64,000 nt of DNA from an uncultured Eubacteriales bacterium (GTDB taxonomy: Bacteria; Bacillota; Clostridia; Oscillospirales; CAG-272). Both the position numbers and the translations under genes were made by a program. Shown piece after piece: positions 17,215 through 25,746 of the stretch. Below the pieces are notes generated by a model. The model searched no databases, had not been told where the DNA came from, and saw only the letters and a list, made by a program, of their open reading frames with translations. The stretch's first letter is position 1. Each line of letters begins with the position of its first letter. The DNA lies in contig CAKSIP010000001.1 in NCBI GenBank assembly GCA_934462825.1, positions 62,001-126,000 on the forward strand, in the 5' to 3' direction.

Positions 17215-17538
17215 TCAATCGAATTTATATCCGCAGTTTTTGCCGGAGCATACGCGGACTTTCTTGCCATCCACAACTTCAACGTGGGTTCTTACGCCCT
17301 TCTTGCAGTTGGGGCAGTAGAGCGCAACCTTGGAAGCATAGATGGCACCCTCGGTGTCAACAATGCTGCTGGTGTCGCCCTGCTTGCGGGCTTTAACATG
17401 TTTGTGAACGATATGAACGTCTTTTACGATAACTTTGCCTTCCTTGGGCGAGGTAGCGATTACCTTTCCCTTGGTTTTCTTGTCATCGCCCGAAAGAACG
17501 ATCACGGTATCGTCTGTTTTAATGTTCATCTTTGCCAT
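17215..17538 (-). CDS. rplX: 50S ribosomal protein uL24
   Basis: 107 residues from ATG 17538, 8 bases after GGAGGG. KOW motif [19 protein letters not shown]. The C-terminal half has CPNC and [10 protein letters not shown]; paired cysteines here are common in Gram-positive uL24 and may bind zinc. Assembly initiator of the 50S. Confidence 0.97.
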   Translation of the reverse strand: MAKMNIKTDDTVIVLSGDDKKTKGKVIATSPKEGKVIVKDVHIVHKHVKARKQGDTSSIVDTEGAIYASKVALYCPNCKKGVRTHVEVVDGKKVRVCSGKNCGYKFD

Positions 17539-17553
17539 TACGATACCCTCCAA

Positions 17554-17922
17554 TCAAAGTACTTCGGGAGCCAAAGAGAGGATCTTCAGATAATCCTTCT
17601 CACGAAGCTCTCTCGCCACAGGGCCAAATATACGTGTGCCCCTCGGCGTTTTGTCATCTCTAATGATTACCGCGGAGTTTTCGTCGAACTTGATGTAAGA
17701 GCCGTCTGCACGGTGAATACCATGAACGCTTCTTACAATAACAGCCTTGACGACCTCGCCTTTTTTCACAACACCACCGGGAGCTGCCTTCTTGACGGAA
17801 GCAACGACCACGTCGCCGATATTGGCATATCTGCGACCGGTTCCGCCGAGAACGCGAATGCACAACAGCTCTTTAGCGCCGGTATTGTCGGCAACTTTCA
17901 TTAATGTTTCTTGCTGTATCAC
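17554..17922 (-). CDS. rplN: 50S ribosomal protein uL14
   Basis: 122 residues, starting [18 protein letters not shown], with the conserved [13 protein letters not shown] end region. Forms intersubunit bridges with 16S rRNA and is the docking site of the silencing factor RsfS. The reading frame upstream is joined to rpsQ across a 53-base gap. Confidence 0.97.
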   Translation of the reverse strand: MIQQETLMKVADNTGAKELLCIRVLGGTGRRYANIGDVVVASVKKAAPGGVVKKGEVVKAVIVRSVHGIHRADGSYIKFDENSAVIIRDDKTPRGTRIFGPVARELREKDYLKILSLAPEVL

Positions 17923-17975
17923 TTGCGTTTCCTCCTAATTCAATACGATTTTTGACGTATTTACTGCGCAATCGC

Positions 17976-18236
17976 TTACTTCGCTTTTTCGATAATGGTG
18001 ACAACACGCCATCTCTTTGTCTTGGACAGCGGGCGCGTCTCCATAATGCTTACGGTATCACCGATGCCGCACTCATTGTTCTCGTCGTGTGCGTGAACCT
18101 TCAATGTGCGCTTGATAATTTTTCCGTAGATCGGGTGTACCACGTTGTCCTTGATTGCCACAACCACGGTTTTATCCATCTTGTTGCTGACAACGATTCC
18201 GACTCTGGACTTTCTGATGCTTCTTTCTTCTGTCAT
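17976..18236 (-). CDS. rpsQ: 30S ribosomal protein uS17
   Basis: 86 residues with [20 protein letters not shown] and [15 protein letters not shown]. Primary 16S rRNA binder of the 30S body. GGAGGG precedes the ATG. Confidence 0.97.
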   Translation of the reverse strand: MTEERSIRKSRVGIVVSNKMDKTVVVAIKDNVVHPIYGKIIKRTLKVHAHDENNECGIGDTVSIMETRPLSKTKRWRVVTIIEKAK

Positions 18237-18248
18237 GACTGTCCCTCC

Positions 18249-18437
18249 TTATGCGTTCTTCTGATGAAGAATGGTCATCACACGTGCGATATCCTTCTTG
18301 ACGTCCGCAATTTTGTGAGGATTGTCAAGCTGATTGACCGCATGCTGGAAGCGGAGGTTAAAAAGCTCACTCTTAAGCTCCTTGAGCTTTGCGTTAAGCT
18401 CTTCGACAGTCAGCTGTCTGATTTCTTGTGCTTTCAC
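18249..18437 (-). CDS. rpmC: 50S ribosomal protein uL29
   Basis: 62 residues, a helical hairpin: [18 protein letters not shown] and [19 protein letters not shown]. Sits by the exit tunnel with uL23, where trigger factor and SRP dock. It begins 4 bases after rplP ends. Confidence 0.97.
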   Translation of the reverse strand: MKAQEIRQLTVEELNAKLKELKSELFNLRFQHAVNQLDNPHKIADVKKDIARVMTILHQKNA

Positions 18438-18441
18438 TGGC

Positions 18442-18858
18442 TTATACCTCCTCGTTCTTAGCTACGAACTTGCATTTGATCGGCAACTTGTGCGAAGCAA
18501 GACGCATAGCTTCCTTTGCAATCTCGACGTCCACGCCGCCCATTTCAAACATAATCCGTCCCGGCTTTACGACCGCTACCCAATATTCGGGTGAACCTTT
18601 ACCGGAACCCATTCGAGTTTCCGCCGGTTTCTCAGTAATCGGTTTGTCAGGGAAGATTTTAATCCATACTTTTCCGCCACGCTTAATGTAACGTGTCATT
18701 GCAATACGGGCAGCCTCGATCTGGTTGCTGGTAATCCATGCCGGCTCCAAAGCCACCAATCCGTACTCGCCATAAGCAATCGTATTGCCGCGGGTTGCTT
18801 TTCCTTTAAGTCTGCCGCGCTGAACACGACGGTACTTAACTCTCTTAGGCATTAACAT
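18442..18858 (-). CDS. rplP: 50S ribosomal protein uL16
   Basis: 138 residues from ATG 18858 ([19 protein letters not shown]), 8 bases after AAGGAGG; the alternative ATG at 18852 is too far away. The start overlaps the rpsC tail by 14 bases. [18 protein letters not shown] is the family signature. Lies near the A site and is needed for peptidyl-transferase centre maturation. Confidence 0.96.
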   Translation of the reverse strand: MLMPKRVKYRRVQRGRLKGKATRGNTIAYGEYGLVALEPAWITSNQIEAARIAMTRYIKRGGKVWIKIFPDKPITEKPAETRMGSGKGSPEYWVAVVKPGRIMFEMGGVDVEIAKEAMRLASHKLPIKCKFVAKNEEV

Positions 18859-19654
18859 TTTTTCTGCCTCCTTCTCTCGGAGCTCTTTCGCCGGTGCGTC
18901 CGCCGTTGTCGCGTCTTGCGCCACCGTTTCTGCGATCACCGAAGCCTCTGCCGCGGTTATCTCTACGGTCGCCGGTGCGACGATCTCTGTTGTCGCGCGG
19001 GGCACTTGCGTTAGGTCTGTTCACCTCGGAAAGGATCTCGCCTTTGTAAATCCATACTTTTACGCCGATCTTACCGTAAGTGGTATTTGCTTCCCAAAAG
19101 CCGTAATCAATATCGGCTCTCAAAGTTTGCAGCGGGATAGTTCCTTCGTGGTAGTGCTCGGTTCTTGCGATTTCGGCACCGCCAAGACGGCCGCCGCAGG
19201 AAATCTTGATTCCCTTTGCGCCAAGTCTCATTGTGTTGCGGATCGCCATTTTCATAGCACGACGGAAGGCAACGCGGCGCTCCAGCTGCGATGCGATGTT
19301 TTCGGCAACGAGCTGTGCGTCAAGATCGGGCTGTCTTACCTCTACTACATTGAGAGATACAGGCATTTTGACCATCTTTTCGAGTTCGTTCTTGTATTTT
19401 TCAATTTCCGAGCCGCCACGGCCGATAACCATACCCGGCTTTGCGCAATGAATAAATACTCTGACTCTGTGGCTGTCGCGCTCGATTTCAATTTTCGGAA
19501 CGCCGGCATCCTGCAAAGATTTCTTCAGATATTTTCTGATGTTGTAGTCGGAAACAAGCGTATCTCCGAACACTTCATCCTTTGCGAACCATCTGGAATC
19601 CCAGTTCTTAATTACACCCACGCGAAGACCGTGGGGATTCACTTTTTGACCCAT
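18845..19654 (-). CDS. rpsC: 30S ribosomal protein uS3 with a long Arg/Gly/Asp-rich tail
   Basis: 269 residues; typical bacterial uS3 is about 210-235. KH domain [15 protein letters not shown] (about residues 76-90) and C-terminal domain [20 protein letters not shown] are normal. After SEVNRPNAS (about residue 214) comes a tail of some 55 residues made of [27 protein letters not shown] and ARRDN-type units, compositionally like RGG RNA-binding regions. uS3 forms the mRNA entry channel, and the tail would extend from the solvent side. The last codons overlap rplP. Confidence 0.96.
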   Translation of the reverse strand: MGQKVNPHGLRVGVIKNWDSRWFAKDEVFGDTLVSDYNIRKYLKKSLQDAGVPKIEIERDSHRVRVFIHCAKPGMVIGRGGSEIEKYKNELEKMVKMPVSLNVVEVRQPDLDAQLVAENIASQLERRVAFRRAMKMAIRNTMRLGAKGIKISCGGRLGGAEIARTEHYHEGTIPLQTLRADIDYGFWEANTTYGKIGVKVWIYKGEILSEVNRPNASAPRDNRDRRTGDRRDNRGRGFGDRRNGGARRDNGGRTGERAPREGGRKNVNA

Positions 19655-19673
19655 TTCTGCTTACCTCCTTCTC

Positions 19674-20009
19674 TCAGTCTCTTTCCTTAACGACAATCGT
19701 TACATGCGACGTTCTCTTAAGGATTCTGTCTGCGCTTCCCTTAGCTCTTGCCATGATTCTCTTGAGCGTAGGGCCGGGGCACACAAAGCACTCGGAGACA
19801 TAGAGCTTGGAAACGTCCATATTGAAATTGTTTTCTGCGTTTGCAATTGCGCTTCCCAGCAGCTTGATCAGATACTCGGATGCACTCTTAGGAGTGTGTT
19901 TCAGTATTGCCATCGCAACACCCACGTCCTTGCCTCGGATGAGGTCGAGTACGATCTTGACCTTGCGCGGGGAAATTCTTGCATATTTAAGATGTGCTTT
20001 TGCTTCCAT
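19674..20009 (-). CDS. rplV: 50S ribosomal protein uL22
   Basis: 111 residues, [20 protein letters not shown] and [27 protein letters not shown]. The beta-hairpin at the KRIMARAKG region lines the exit tunnel; no insertion or deletion of the kind linked to macrolide resistance is apparent. Confidence 0.97.
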   Translation of the reverse strand: MEAKAHLKYARISPRKVKIVLDLIRGKDVGVAMAILKHTPKSASEYLIKLLGSAIANAENNFNMDVSKLYVSECFVCPGPTLKRIMARAKGSADRILKRTSHVTIVVKERD

Positions 20010-20029
20010 TATAAACTGCCTCCCTTTGC

Positions 20030-20311
20030 TTACTTCGCGGTGTTGGATGTTTTCGATCCGGAATGTCCTCTGAAAAGACGGGTAGGTGCAAACTCGCCGA
20101 GCTTATGACCGACCATATCTTCCGTCACATAAACCGGGATGTGCTTTCTTCCATCGTGAACTGCGATTGTATGACCAACGAATTCCGGGAATATGGTAGA
20201 TGCACGCGACCATGTTTTAAGAACCTTTTTCTCGTTCTTCTCATTCATAGCACAAATTCTGTTGTAGAGTTTTTCTTCAACATACGGTGCTTTTTTAAGG
20301 CTTCTGCTCAT
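20030..20311 (-). CDS. rpsS: 30S ribosomal protein uS19
   Basis: 93 residues, [15 protein letters not shown] and [23 protein letters not shown], with the end RLFRGHSG. Located in the 30S head with uS13. Confidence 0.97.
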   Translation of the reverse strand: MSRSLKKAPYVEEKLYNRICAMNEKNEKKVLKTWSRASTIFPEFVGHTIAVHDGRKHIPVYVTEDMVGHKLGEFAPTRLFRGHSGSKTSNTAK

Positions 20312-20324
20312 TTATATTCCCTCC

Positions 20325-21149
20325 TTATTTAGCGTTTCTGCGTTTTACGATGAACTTATTCGTGCGAGCCTTCTTGTTTCTCGTCTTATATCCGAGAGCA
20401 GGCTTGCCCCATGGAGTAACCGGCGAGGGATGTCCGACAGGGGACTTACCTTCACCACCACCATGCGGGTGATCGCAGGGGTTCATAACGGAACCGCGAA
20501 CTGTGGGGCGGATGCCCTTGTGTCTGGTCTTACCGGCCTTACCGAGCTTGACGGTTTCATGCTCGATGTTGCCGACCTGACCGATCGTAGCCTTGCAATC
20601 AAGGCGAACGATTCTCACTTCGCCGGAGGGAAGTCTTACCTGAGCGATCCCGTTTTCCTTGGAAATCAGCTGTGCGGCAACGCCTGCGCTGCGAACGAGC
20701 TGAGCGCCCTTACCGGGATACAACTCAATGTTGTGAACGAAAGTACCGACCGGGATGTTGGCGATGGGCAACGTGTTGCCGGGCTTAATATCCGCATCTA
20801 CGCCGGACATAACCGTGTCGCCGTCTTTCAATCCGACAGGAGCGATGATGTAGCTCTTGTCGCCCTTTTCGTTCTCAAGCAGTGCGATATAGGAGGTTCT
20901 GTTCGGATCGTACTCCACGCCGATGACCTTAGCGGTATCGTCTGCACGCTTGAAATCGATAATTCTGTATTTCTGTTTGTTTCCGCCGCCCTTATGACGA
21001 ACCGTGATTTTACCGTAGCTGTTGCGTCCGGCGTTTTTCTTCTTGATCACGATCAAGCTCTTTTCGGGAGTGAACTTTGTCACTTCATCGAAAGAGGGTG
21101 CTGTCATATTTCTTCTTGACGGTGTTATAGGTTTGTACTTTGTAGGCAT
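20325..21149 (-). CDS. rplB: 50S ribosomal protein uL2
   Basis: 274 residues. The signature [18 protein letters not shown], including the conserved His near the peptidyl-transferase centre, is intact. Basic C-terminus [15 protein letters not shown]. Confidence 0.98.
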   Translation of the reverse strand: MPTKYKPITPSRRNMTAPSFDEVTKFTPEKSLIVIKKKNAGRNSYGKITVRHKGGGNKQKYRIIDFKRADDTAKVIGVEYDPNRTSYIALLENEKGDKSYIIAPVGLKDGDTVMSGVDADIKPGNTLPIANIPVGTFVHNIELYPGKGAQLVRSAGVAAQLISKENGIAQVRLPSGEVRIVRLDCKATIGQVGNIEHETVKLGKAGKTRHKGIRPTVRGSVMNPCDHPHGGGEGKSPVGHPSPVTPWGKPALGYKTRNKKARTNKFIVKRRNAK

Positions 21150-21167
21150 TTCTATTTCCTCCTACTC

Positions 21168-21473
21168 TTAGTTAAGGCCTTCAAAGAACTCGATGGCCTT
21201 GGAATCTGCTTTCAGAGTAACGATTGCTTTCTTCCATGCTGCCGTGTAACCACTGTGCACGCCGAGTCTCTTGGGCTTTCTCTTCATGTTGACGGTATTC
21301 ACGTCAAGAACCTTAACGCCGAACATAGCCTCAACCGCCTTGGCGATCTCGGGCTTTGTAGCGTTCTTCATCACCTTGAATACGTACTTTTTGCATCCGT
21401 TTTCCTGCTCCATCATATCCATGCTGGCTTCGGAAATTATGGGTTTAATGATGATATCCTGAATCATTTTCAT
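21168..21473 (-). CDS. rplW: 50S ribosomal protein uL23
   Basis: 101 residues from ATG 21473, which overlaps the rplD stop (TAATG). GAGGAGG lies 10 bases upstream, inside rplD. Contains IIKPIISEASMDMMEQ and the tunnel loop NTVNMKRKPKRLGVHSG. Docking site for trigger factor and SRP at the exit tunnel. Confidence 0.97.
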   Translation of the reverse strand: MKMIQDIIIKPIISEASMDMMEQENGCKKYVFKVMKNATKPEIAKAVEAMFGVKVLDVNTVNMKRKPKRLGVHSGYTAAWKKAIVTLKADSKAIEFFEGLN

Positions 21474-22096
21474 TACGCATACACCTCCTCAAGCATTGCA
21501 ACCGCCGATTTGGCTACGATAAACTTGTCTGCGTTAAGAATGTCGTACACATTGATGGTGTTGTACAGGGTGGTCTTGACGCCGGGAATGTTTGCGCAGC
21601 TCTTTACGACGAACACATTGACCTCAGGCAGAACCACGAGGGACTTCTTTGTTGCGCCGAGTGCATTCAGCATAGCAGCCATCGTCTTGGTGCTGAAGCT
21701 GTCGCACCGGATATCGTCCACCACGATCAGATCGCCTGCGGCAACCTTAGCGGAAAGTGCGCTGTAGAGAGCTACTCTCTTGGTCTTTTTGTTCAGATCG
21801 GTACGGTAGCTTCTGGGCTTCGGGCCAAGAGCGACACCACCGTGTGTCCACTGGGGCGAACGTGTAGAACCCTGACGTGCTCTACCGGTTCCCTTCTGTC
21901 TCCAGGGCTTCTTACCGCCGCCGGAAACCTCGGTGCGGGTAAGTGTGGATTGTGTACCCTGTCTTTGGTTCATCAGATAAGCTCTGACGGCTGCGTGGAG
22001 GACAGCACTGTTGACTGTTGCGCCGAAAATCTTTTCGGAGAGATCGATCGATCCCACTGCCTTTCCGGCCATATCAAATACTTGTACGTTAGGCAT
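21473..22096 (-). CDS. rplD: 50S ribosomal protein uL4
   Basis: 207 residues. Tunnel loop GGGKKPWRQKGTGRARQGS is intact. In several bacteria uL4 also represses its own S10 operon through the mRNA leader. The stop overlaps the rplW start. Confidence 0.97.
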   Translation of the reverse strand: MPNVQVFDMAGKAVGSIDLSEKIFGATVNSAVLHAAVRAYLMNQRQGTQSTLTRTEVSGGGKKPWRQKGTGRARQGSTRSPQWTHGGVALGPKPRSYRTDLNKKTKRVALYSALSAKVAAGDLIVVDDIRCDSFSTKTMAAMLNALGATKKSLVVLPEVNVFVVKSCANIPGVKTTLYNTINVYDILNADKFIVAKSAVAMLEEVYA

Positions 22097-22114
22097 TGTA
22101 ATTCCTCCTTCCGC

Positions 22115-22747
22115 TTATGCTTTGACCGAGTCGCGGATGAACACGATGCCGTCCTTGGCACCCGGAACGGCGCCCTTGATGGCGATCAGATTCTTTTCGC
22201 TGTCGATCTTTACTACTTTAAGATTGAGAACGGTAACGCGCTCGTTACCATATTGGCCTGCCATCTTCTTGTTCTTGAAGATTCTGGACGGGCTGGAGTT
22301 TGCGCCCATGGAACCGGGCTGACGGTGAACAGGGCCTACGCCGTGTGTCATTCTCAGCTTGTGGCAGCCCCATCTCTTAACAACGCCGGAATATCCGTGT
22401 CCCTTCGAGATACCGGTTACATCGACCTTGTCGCCTGCGGCGAAGGTTTCGACAGAAATAATATCGCCGGTATTGATTGCGGAGCAATCGTCAAGACGAA
22501 ATTCCTTCAGGTGTTTCTTGGGAGCTACGCCTGCTTTTTCAAAATGACCTTTTTCAGGCTTGTTCAGGTGCTTTTCTTTAGCATCCATGAAGCCAAGCTG
22601 AACGGCGTCATAACCGTCATTTTCGGCCGTTTTCTTCTGTGCGACAACGCACGGGCCTGCTTCGATTACCGTTACCGGGATAACATTTCCGATTTCATCG
22701 AAAATCTGCGTCATACCGATTTTCTTACCGATAATACCCTTTTTCAT
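22115..22747 (-). CDS. rplC: 50S ribosomal protein uL3
   Basis: 210 residues starting [18 protein letters not shown]. The signature [20 protein letters not shown] and the [19 protein letters not shown] loop near the peptidyl-transferase centre are present. 192 bases without a gene separate it from rpsJ. Confidence 0.97.
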   Translation of the reverse strand: MKKGIIGKKIGMTQIFDEIGNVIPVTVIEAGPCVVAQKKTAENDGYDAVQLGFMDAKEKHLNKPEKGHFEKAGVAPKKHLKEFRLDDCSAINTGDIISVETFAAGDKVDVTGISKGHGYSGVVKRWGCHKLRMTHGVGPVHRQPGSMGANSSPSRIFKNKKMAGQYGNERVTVLNLKVVKIDSEKNLIAIKGAVPGAKDGIVFIRDSVKA

Positions 22748-22939
22748 TTTTCCTCCTGTGGTTATTGGTTGACGTTTGAAATTTCCCGTTCCTTTTTATG
22801 AATCCTAAGGAATCGGGTTGCGCCAACGTGACCTCAAAAGTGCCTTGCGGCATTTTGGGGATTCTGTTTTTTGCGGACTGTTTTTCATCCGCTCTTGCGT
22901 CAAAAGCGAAGCTTGCTTGATGAAAGCCGAATCTTTCGA

Positions 22940-23251
22940 TTACAGCTTAACTTCGATCTCAACGCCTGCGGGAAGTTCCACGCTCATCAGAGCGTCAACG
23001 ACCTGCTTTGTGGGTTTGAGAATGTCGATCAGTCTCTTGTGGGTTCTCAGTTCAAACTGCTCACGGCTGTCTTTGTACTTGTGAACGGCACGAAGAATGG
23101 TGATGATCTCCTTTTCCGTAGGGAGCGGGATCGGGCCGGAAACGGTTGCTCCGTTTCTCTTTGCCACATCAACGATCTTTTCCGCTGCTGTGTCGATCAA
23201 AGTGTGATCATAGCTTTTCAGTCTTACGCGGATCTTTTCCTTTACTGCCAC
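22940..23251 (-). CDS. rpsJ: 30S ribosomal protein uS10
   Basis: 103 residues, [34 protein letters not shown] and [13 protein letters not shown]. First gene of the S10-spc-alpha unit. uS10 (NusE) also joins NusB in antitermination. Preceded by a leader of about 380 bases from the promoter at 23641-23669. Confidence 0.98.
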   Translation of the reverse strand: MAVKEKIRVRLKSYDHTLIDTAAEKIVDVAKRNGATVSGPIPLPTEKEIITILRAVHKYKDSREQFELRTHKRLIDILKPTKQVVDALMSVELPAGVEIEVKL

Positions 23252-23633
23252 TGTTTTTGCCTCCTTAATCAGATTTCGCTCATTCCCCTTCGCCTAATAA
23301 GTGAATGTAGGCTTTTGAGGGAACTGCGTTTTGACATATGGGGCCGATTGTCGTACACCGTGCCGTGTGTTTCTTTCGTCTTCCTGCAAAAACCGGCATT
23401 TGCCCTTACAAAGATTTTCCTTTTCTCGGACAAACTCCGGGGAGTTACGATCCAACCGCACTTTTACACGCAAACCTTCCCGCCCTCGGACTTCAAATCT
23501 CTGTTTGGGTTTCGTTTTTGTGCAGCACTGTGTCATTTTGGTTACAATCGCCCGGTTAAAACGGACATACTCTGCGAAAATTCCCCGTTTGGGCGTCCCC
23601 AAACGGCAACCTCTCGCTTCATCGCACATCAAG
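23252..23633 (-). promoter_or_regulatory. Long 5' leader of the S10 operon
   Basis: About 380 transcribed bases without a supported gene lie between the promoter and rpsJ. A 9-bp stem CCGTTTGGG/CCCAAACGG (23585-23593 with 23598-23606) lies near the transcript 5' end. By analogy with other S10 operons an autogenous uL4 control element may be here, but I cannot recognise a known class. Confidence 0.4.
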
Positions 23634-23640
23634 CTTTGTT

Positions 23641-23669
23641 ATTATATCATATTCTTTCGCGTTTTTCAA
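23641..23669 (-). promoter_or_regulatory. Sigma-A promoter of the S10-spc-alpha operon
   Basis: Minus strand TTGAAA (23669-23664), 17-base spacer, TATAAT (23646-23641). It is the only strong promoter seen upstream of rpsJ. The rest of the divergent gap (23670-23908) is AT-rich and holds a TATAAT-like element before the 23909 gene without a clear -35. Confidence 0.8.
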
Positions 23670-23908
23670 GACTTTTTTTCTCCGGCAGTGTAGAAATTTA
23701 TCCTCTTTTTTCTATGGTATTTTGTTTATATTGCACATTTTTCCGGCGCAATTGGTGCCTTTTCCGCCCTTGCATCCCCCGTTTTGGCTTTCAATGTGCA
23801 TCAATCACAAGGATTTTTCATCTTTTGGGATTTTCTTGTTGGAATTTACAATATGTTCATAATTATATAGTATAATAAAATGAATCCATCGCTACGGAGG
23901 TTCTTACC

Positions 23909-24946
23909 ATGAAAACAACCATTGAAAAAATCAAGGTGCTGTTCGGCACCTCTCTCCTGCTCACCCTTCTGACCACCGTTCTCCGAACAATCTCCCTTCT
24001 AACCGTGTTTGATTCGGATCCGGGGTATTATCAAAAAGGCGCGTTTTTGCCCTATTTGCAAAAAGCGTTGCTCCTTGCCTCCGTGGTATATCTGTTGATT
24101 GAGCTTTTCCTGCTCAAAAAAGAGACTTTGCCTGCGGCATTGCCGACCGCTTCAACGCCCATGGGGATTGCCTCCCTGCTTTGCGGCTTTGCTTATGTGT
24201 GCGCGGTTGTGCTGCTTTATCTGAACAACCATGTTAAGCCTACGCTTCTGTTCTTTATGATTCTGCTCACGGGACTTCTCAGCACCGGTTATTTTCTTTA
24301 TGATGCTCTTTGCCCCTCGGCAAAGAAAATCCCGGCTACGCCTCTCTTTGGCCTTGCCGTGGTGGTCAATCTTCTTTTGCTGGTTATAAAGGAATATCTC
24401 GATTACTCCGTCGCGCTCAATGTGCCGCACAAGATTTTGGTTTTCTTCTCTTTTATTGTTTTTGCGCTGTATTTCATACAGGAGCTTCGCTTTGCGGCCG
24501 GCAACGCCCAGCCCAAATTCCGGTTCATTTCCGGGTGCATCGCGTTTCTGCTCTGCACCGTGTCGGCCATTCCCGGCATGATCGCTCACTATGCAGGAGT
24601 TCTGCACGGTGTGAATTTTCTGATTTATGATTTGATGAACCTCACCTTTGCGTCCTATATTCTGATTCGCCTCGGAATCTCTATCAAATACGCGCGTTCG
24701 CTCGCCGCCGTAAGCGACGAGGCCGGACAGGCAACCGCTTCGGAAGCTCCCGCTGCCACGGAATCGGCGAAAGAAGACGGAGACGGGGACGAAGAAAGCA
24801 AAAGTGCAAGTGCAAGCGCAAGTGCAAGCGAAAGTGCAAGTGCAAGCGAAAGCGAAGAAAATGACGATGCGGCGAAAAGCACTCGTGATAAGGAGCCTGA
24901 CGAAACCGACGAAACCGCCGATTCCGGCGAAAGCACTCCGTGCTGA
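23909..24946 (+). CDS. Multi-pass membrane protein with an acidic Ser-Ala repeat tail, unknown function
   Basis: 345 residues from ATG 23909, with CGGAGG 9 bases upstream. About seven hydrophobic helices fill residues 10-250, for example LLLTLLTTVLRTISLLTV, IASLLCGFAYVCAVVLLYL and PLFGLAVVVNLLLLVI. The final 80 residues are hydrophilic and acidic (EDGDGDEESK, then SASASASESASASESE, then DETDETADSGES), predicted disordered. The Ser-Ala part is encoded by imperfect six-base repeats of the AGTGCA/AGCGCA/AGCGAA type at about 24800-24860. No family recognised. It heads a plus-strand group with a WYL-type regulator 65 bases downstream. Confidence 0.75.
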   Translation: MKTTIEKIKVLFGTSLLLTLLTTVLRTISLLTVFDSDPGYYQKGAFLPYLQKALLLASVVYLLIELFLLKKETLPAALPTASTPMGIASLLCGFAYVCAVVLLYLNNHVKPTLLFFMILLTGLLSTGYFLYDALCPSAKKIPATPLFGLAVVVNLLLLVIKEYLDYSVALNVPHKILVFFSFIVFALYFIQELRFAAGNAQPKFRFISGCIAFLLCTVSAIPGMIAHYAGVLHGVNFLIYDLMNLTFASYILIRLGISIKYARSLAAVSDEAGQATASEAPAATESAKEDGDGDEESKSASASASASESASASESEENDDAAKSTRDKEPDETDETADSGESTPC

Positions 24947-25011
24947 CCCGATGATCGGCCGTCCCCAAGCGCCCACCCAAAAATAAAGTGTTAAGAAAGG
25001 GAATAAATACG

Positions 25012-25599
25012 ATGGCTGCGTCCTTAGATTTCAGAATCCAATGGTTACACAAGCAGATTTTTGACGAACGGTATCCGAATGCCTTTCGTATTGCCGAAAA
25101 ATTTTCCATTTCTCACCGACAGGCGCAAAGAGACATTGAATATCTCCGTGAAAAGATGAAAGCCCCGCTGGCCTACGATCGGTCAAAAAAAGGCTTTTAT
25201 TACACGGCGCCTTTTTCCCTTCCTTCCTATTCCACCACCGCCAATGATGAAGACTATACCGAACTGCTCTCCCGCATCCGTGCGACGCGCGAGGAAGACG
25301 TGGGAGAAAGCGAAACTCTGCAAATGCAGATTCCCTATACGGCCGAAATCGGAATTTCCAGCAAGCTTGGCATGCTGGAGCTGAAGGATTTTATCGTTGC
25401 GCGAAAGGCAAAAAATATATTGGAATGTGAATTTAACAACATTGATCTTTTTCTCGGCCTGATTTTTACTTTGTCGGCCGATGTGCGGATTCTCTCGCCG
25501 GAGTGGCTTCGGGAAAAAGCGGTTTCCGGCGCGCAGCGAATTTTAAGAAACAACGGCTGCGAAAACGGGCTGCGCAAAAAGCGGAACGGAAACGACTGA
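25012..25599 (+). CDS. Short WYL-type transcriptional regulator
   Basis: 195 residues. The start ATG 25012 is 9 bases after AAAGGGA; an in-frame GTG at 24988 lies upstream of that site. Residues about 8-55 form a DeoR/HTH_11-like helix-turn-helix (FRIAEKFSISHRQAQRDIEYL). The C-terminal part resembles the WCX end of WYL regulators (LFLGLIFTLSADVRILSPEWLRE). Usual members are 300 or more residues; the central Sm-like WYL core appears missing or much shortened, so ligand sensing may be altered. The ending is basic. It may control its neighbours, but no target site was seen. Confidence 0.65.
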   Translation: MAASLDFRIQWLHKQIFDERYPNAFRIAEKFSISHRQAQRDIEYLREKMKAPLAYDRSKKGFYYTAPFSLPSYSTTANDEDYTELLSRIRATREEDVGESETLQMQIPYTAEIGISSKLGMLELKDFIVARKAKNILECEFNNIDLFLGLIFTLSADVRILSPEWLREKAVSGAQRILRNNGCENGLRKKRNGND

Positions 25600-25746
25600 T
25601 TCTTCCCGTCCCGATGCCTCTGCCTTTTTCCTGCTTGCCAATCTGCCAATCACAAAAACAAAACGACGCCCTCCCCCCATTTTGAAGAAAGGGCTTTCCA
25701 CGCGGACATTCAAAACCGAAAGAAAGCAAAACAAAAAAAACAGAAC

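Noticed and set aside
7593..23251. Horizontal insertion inside the ribosomal operon
   Set aside because: Gene order is the standard S10-spc-alpha order with no foreign gene; only the rpmJ deletion and a few enlarged gaps stand out.
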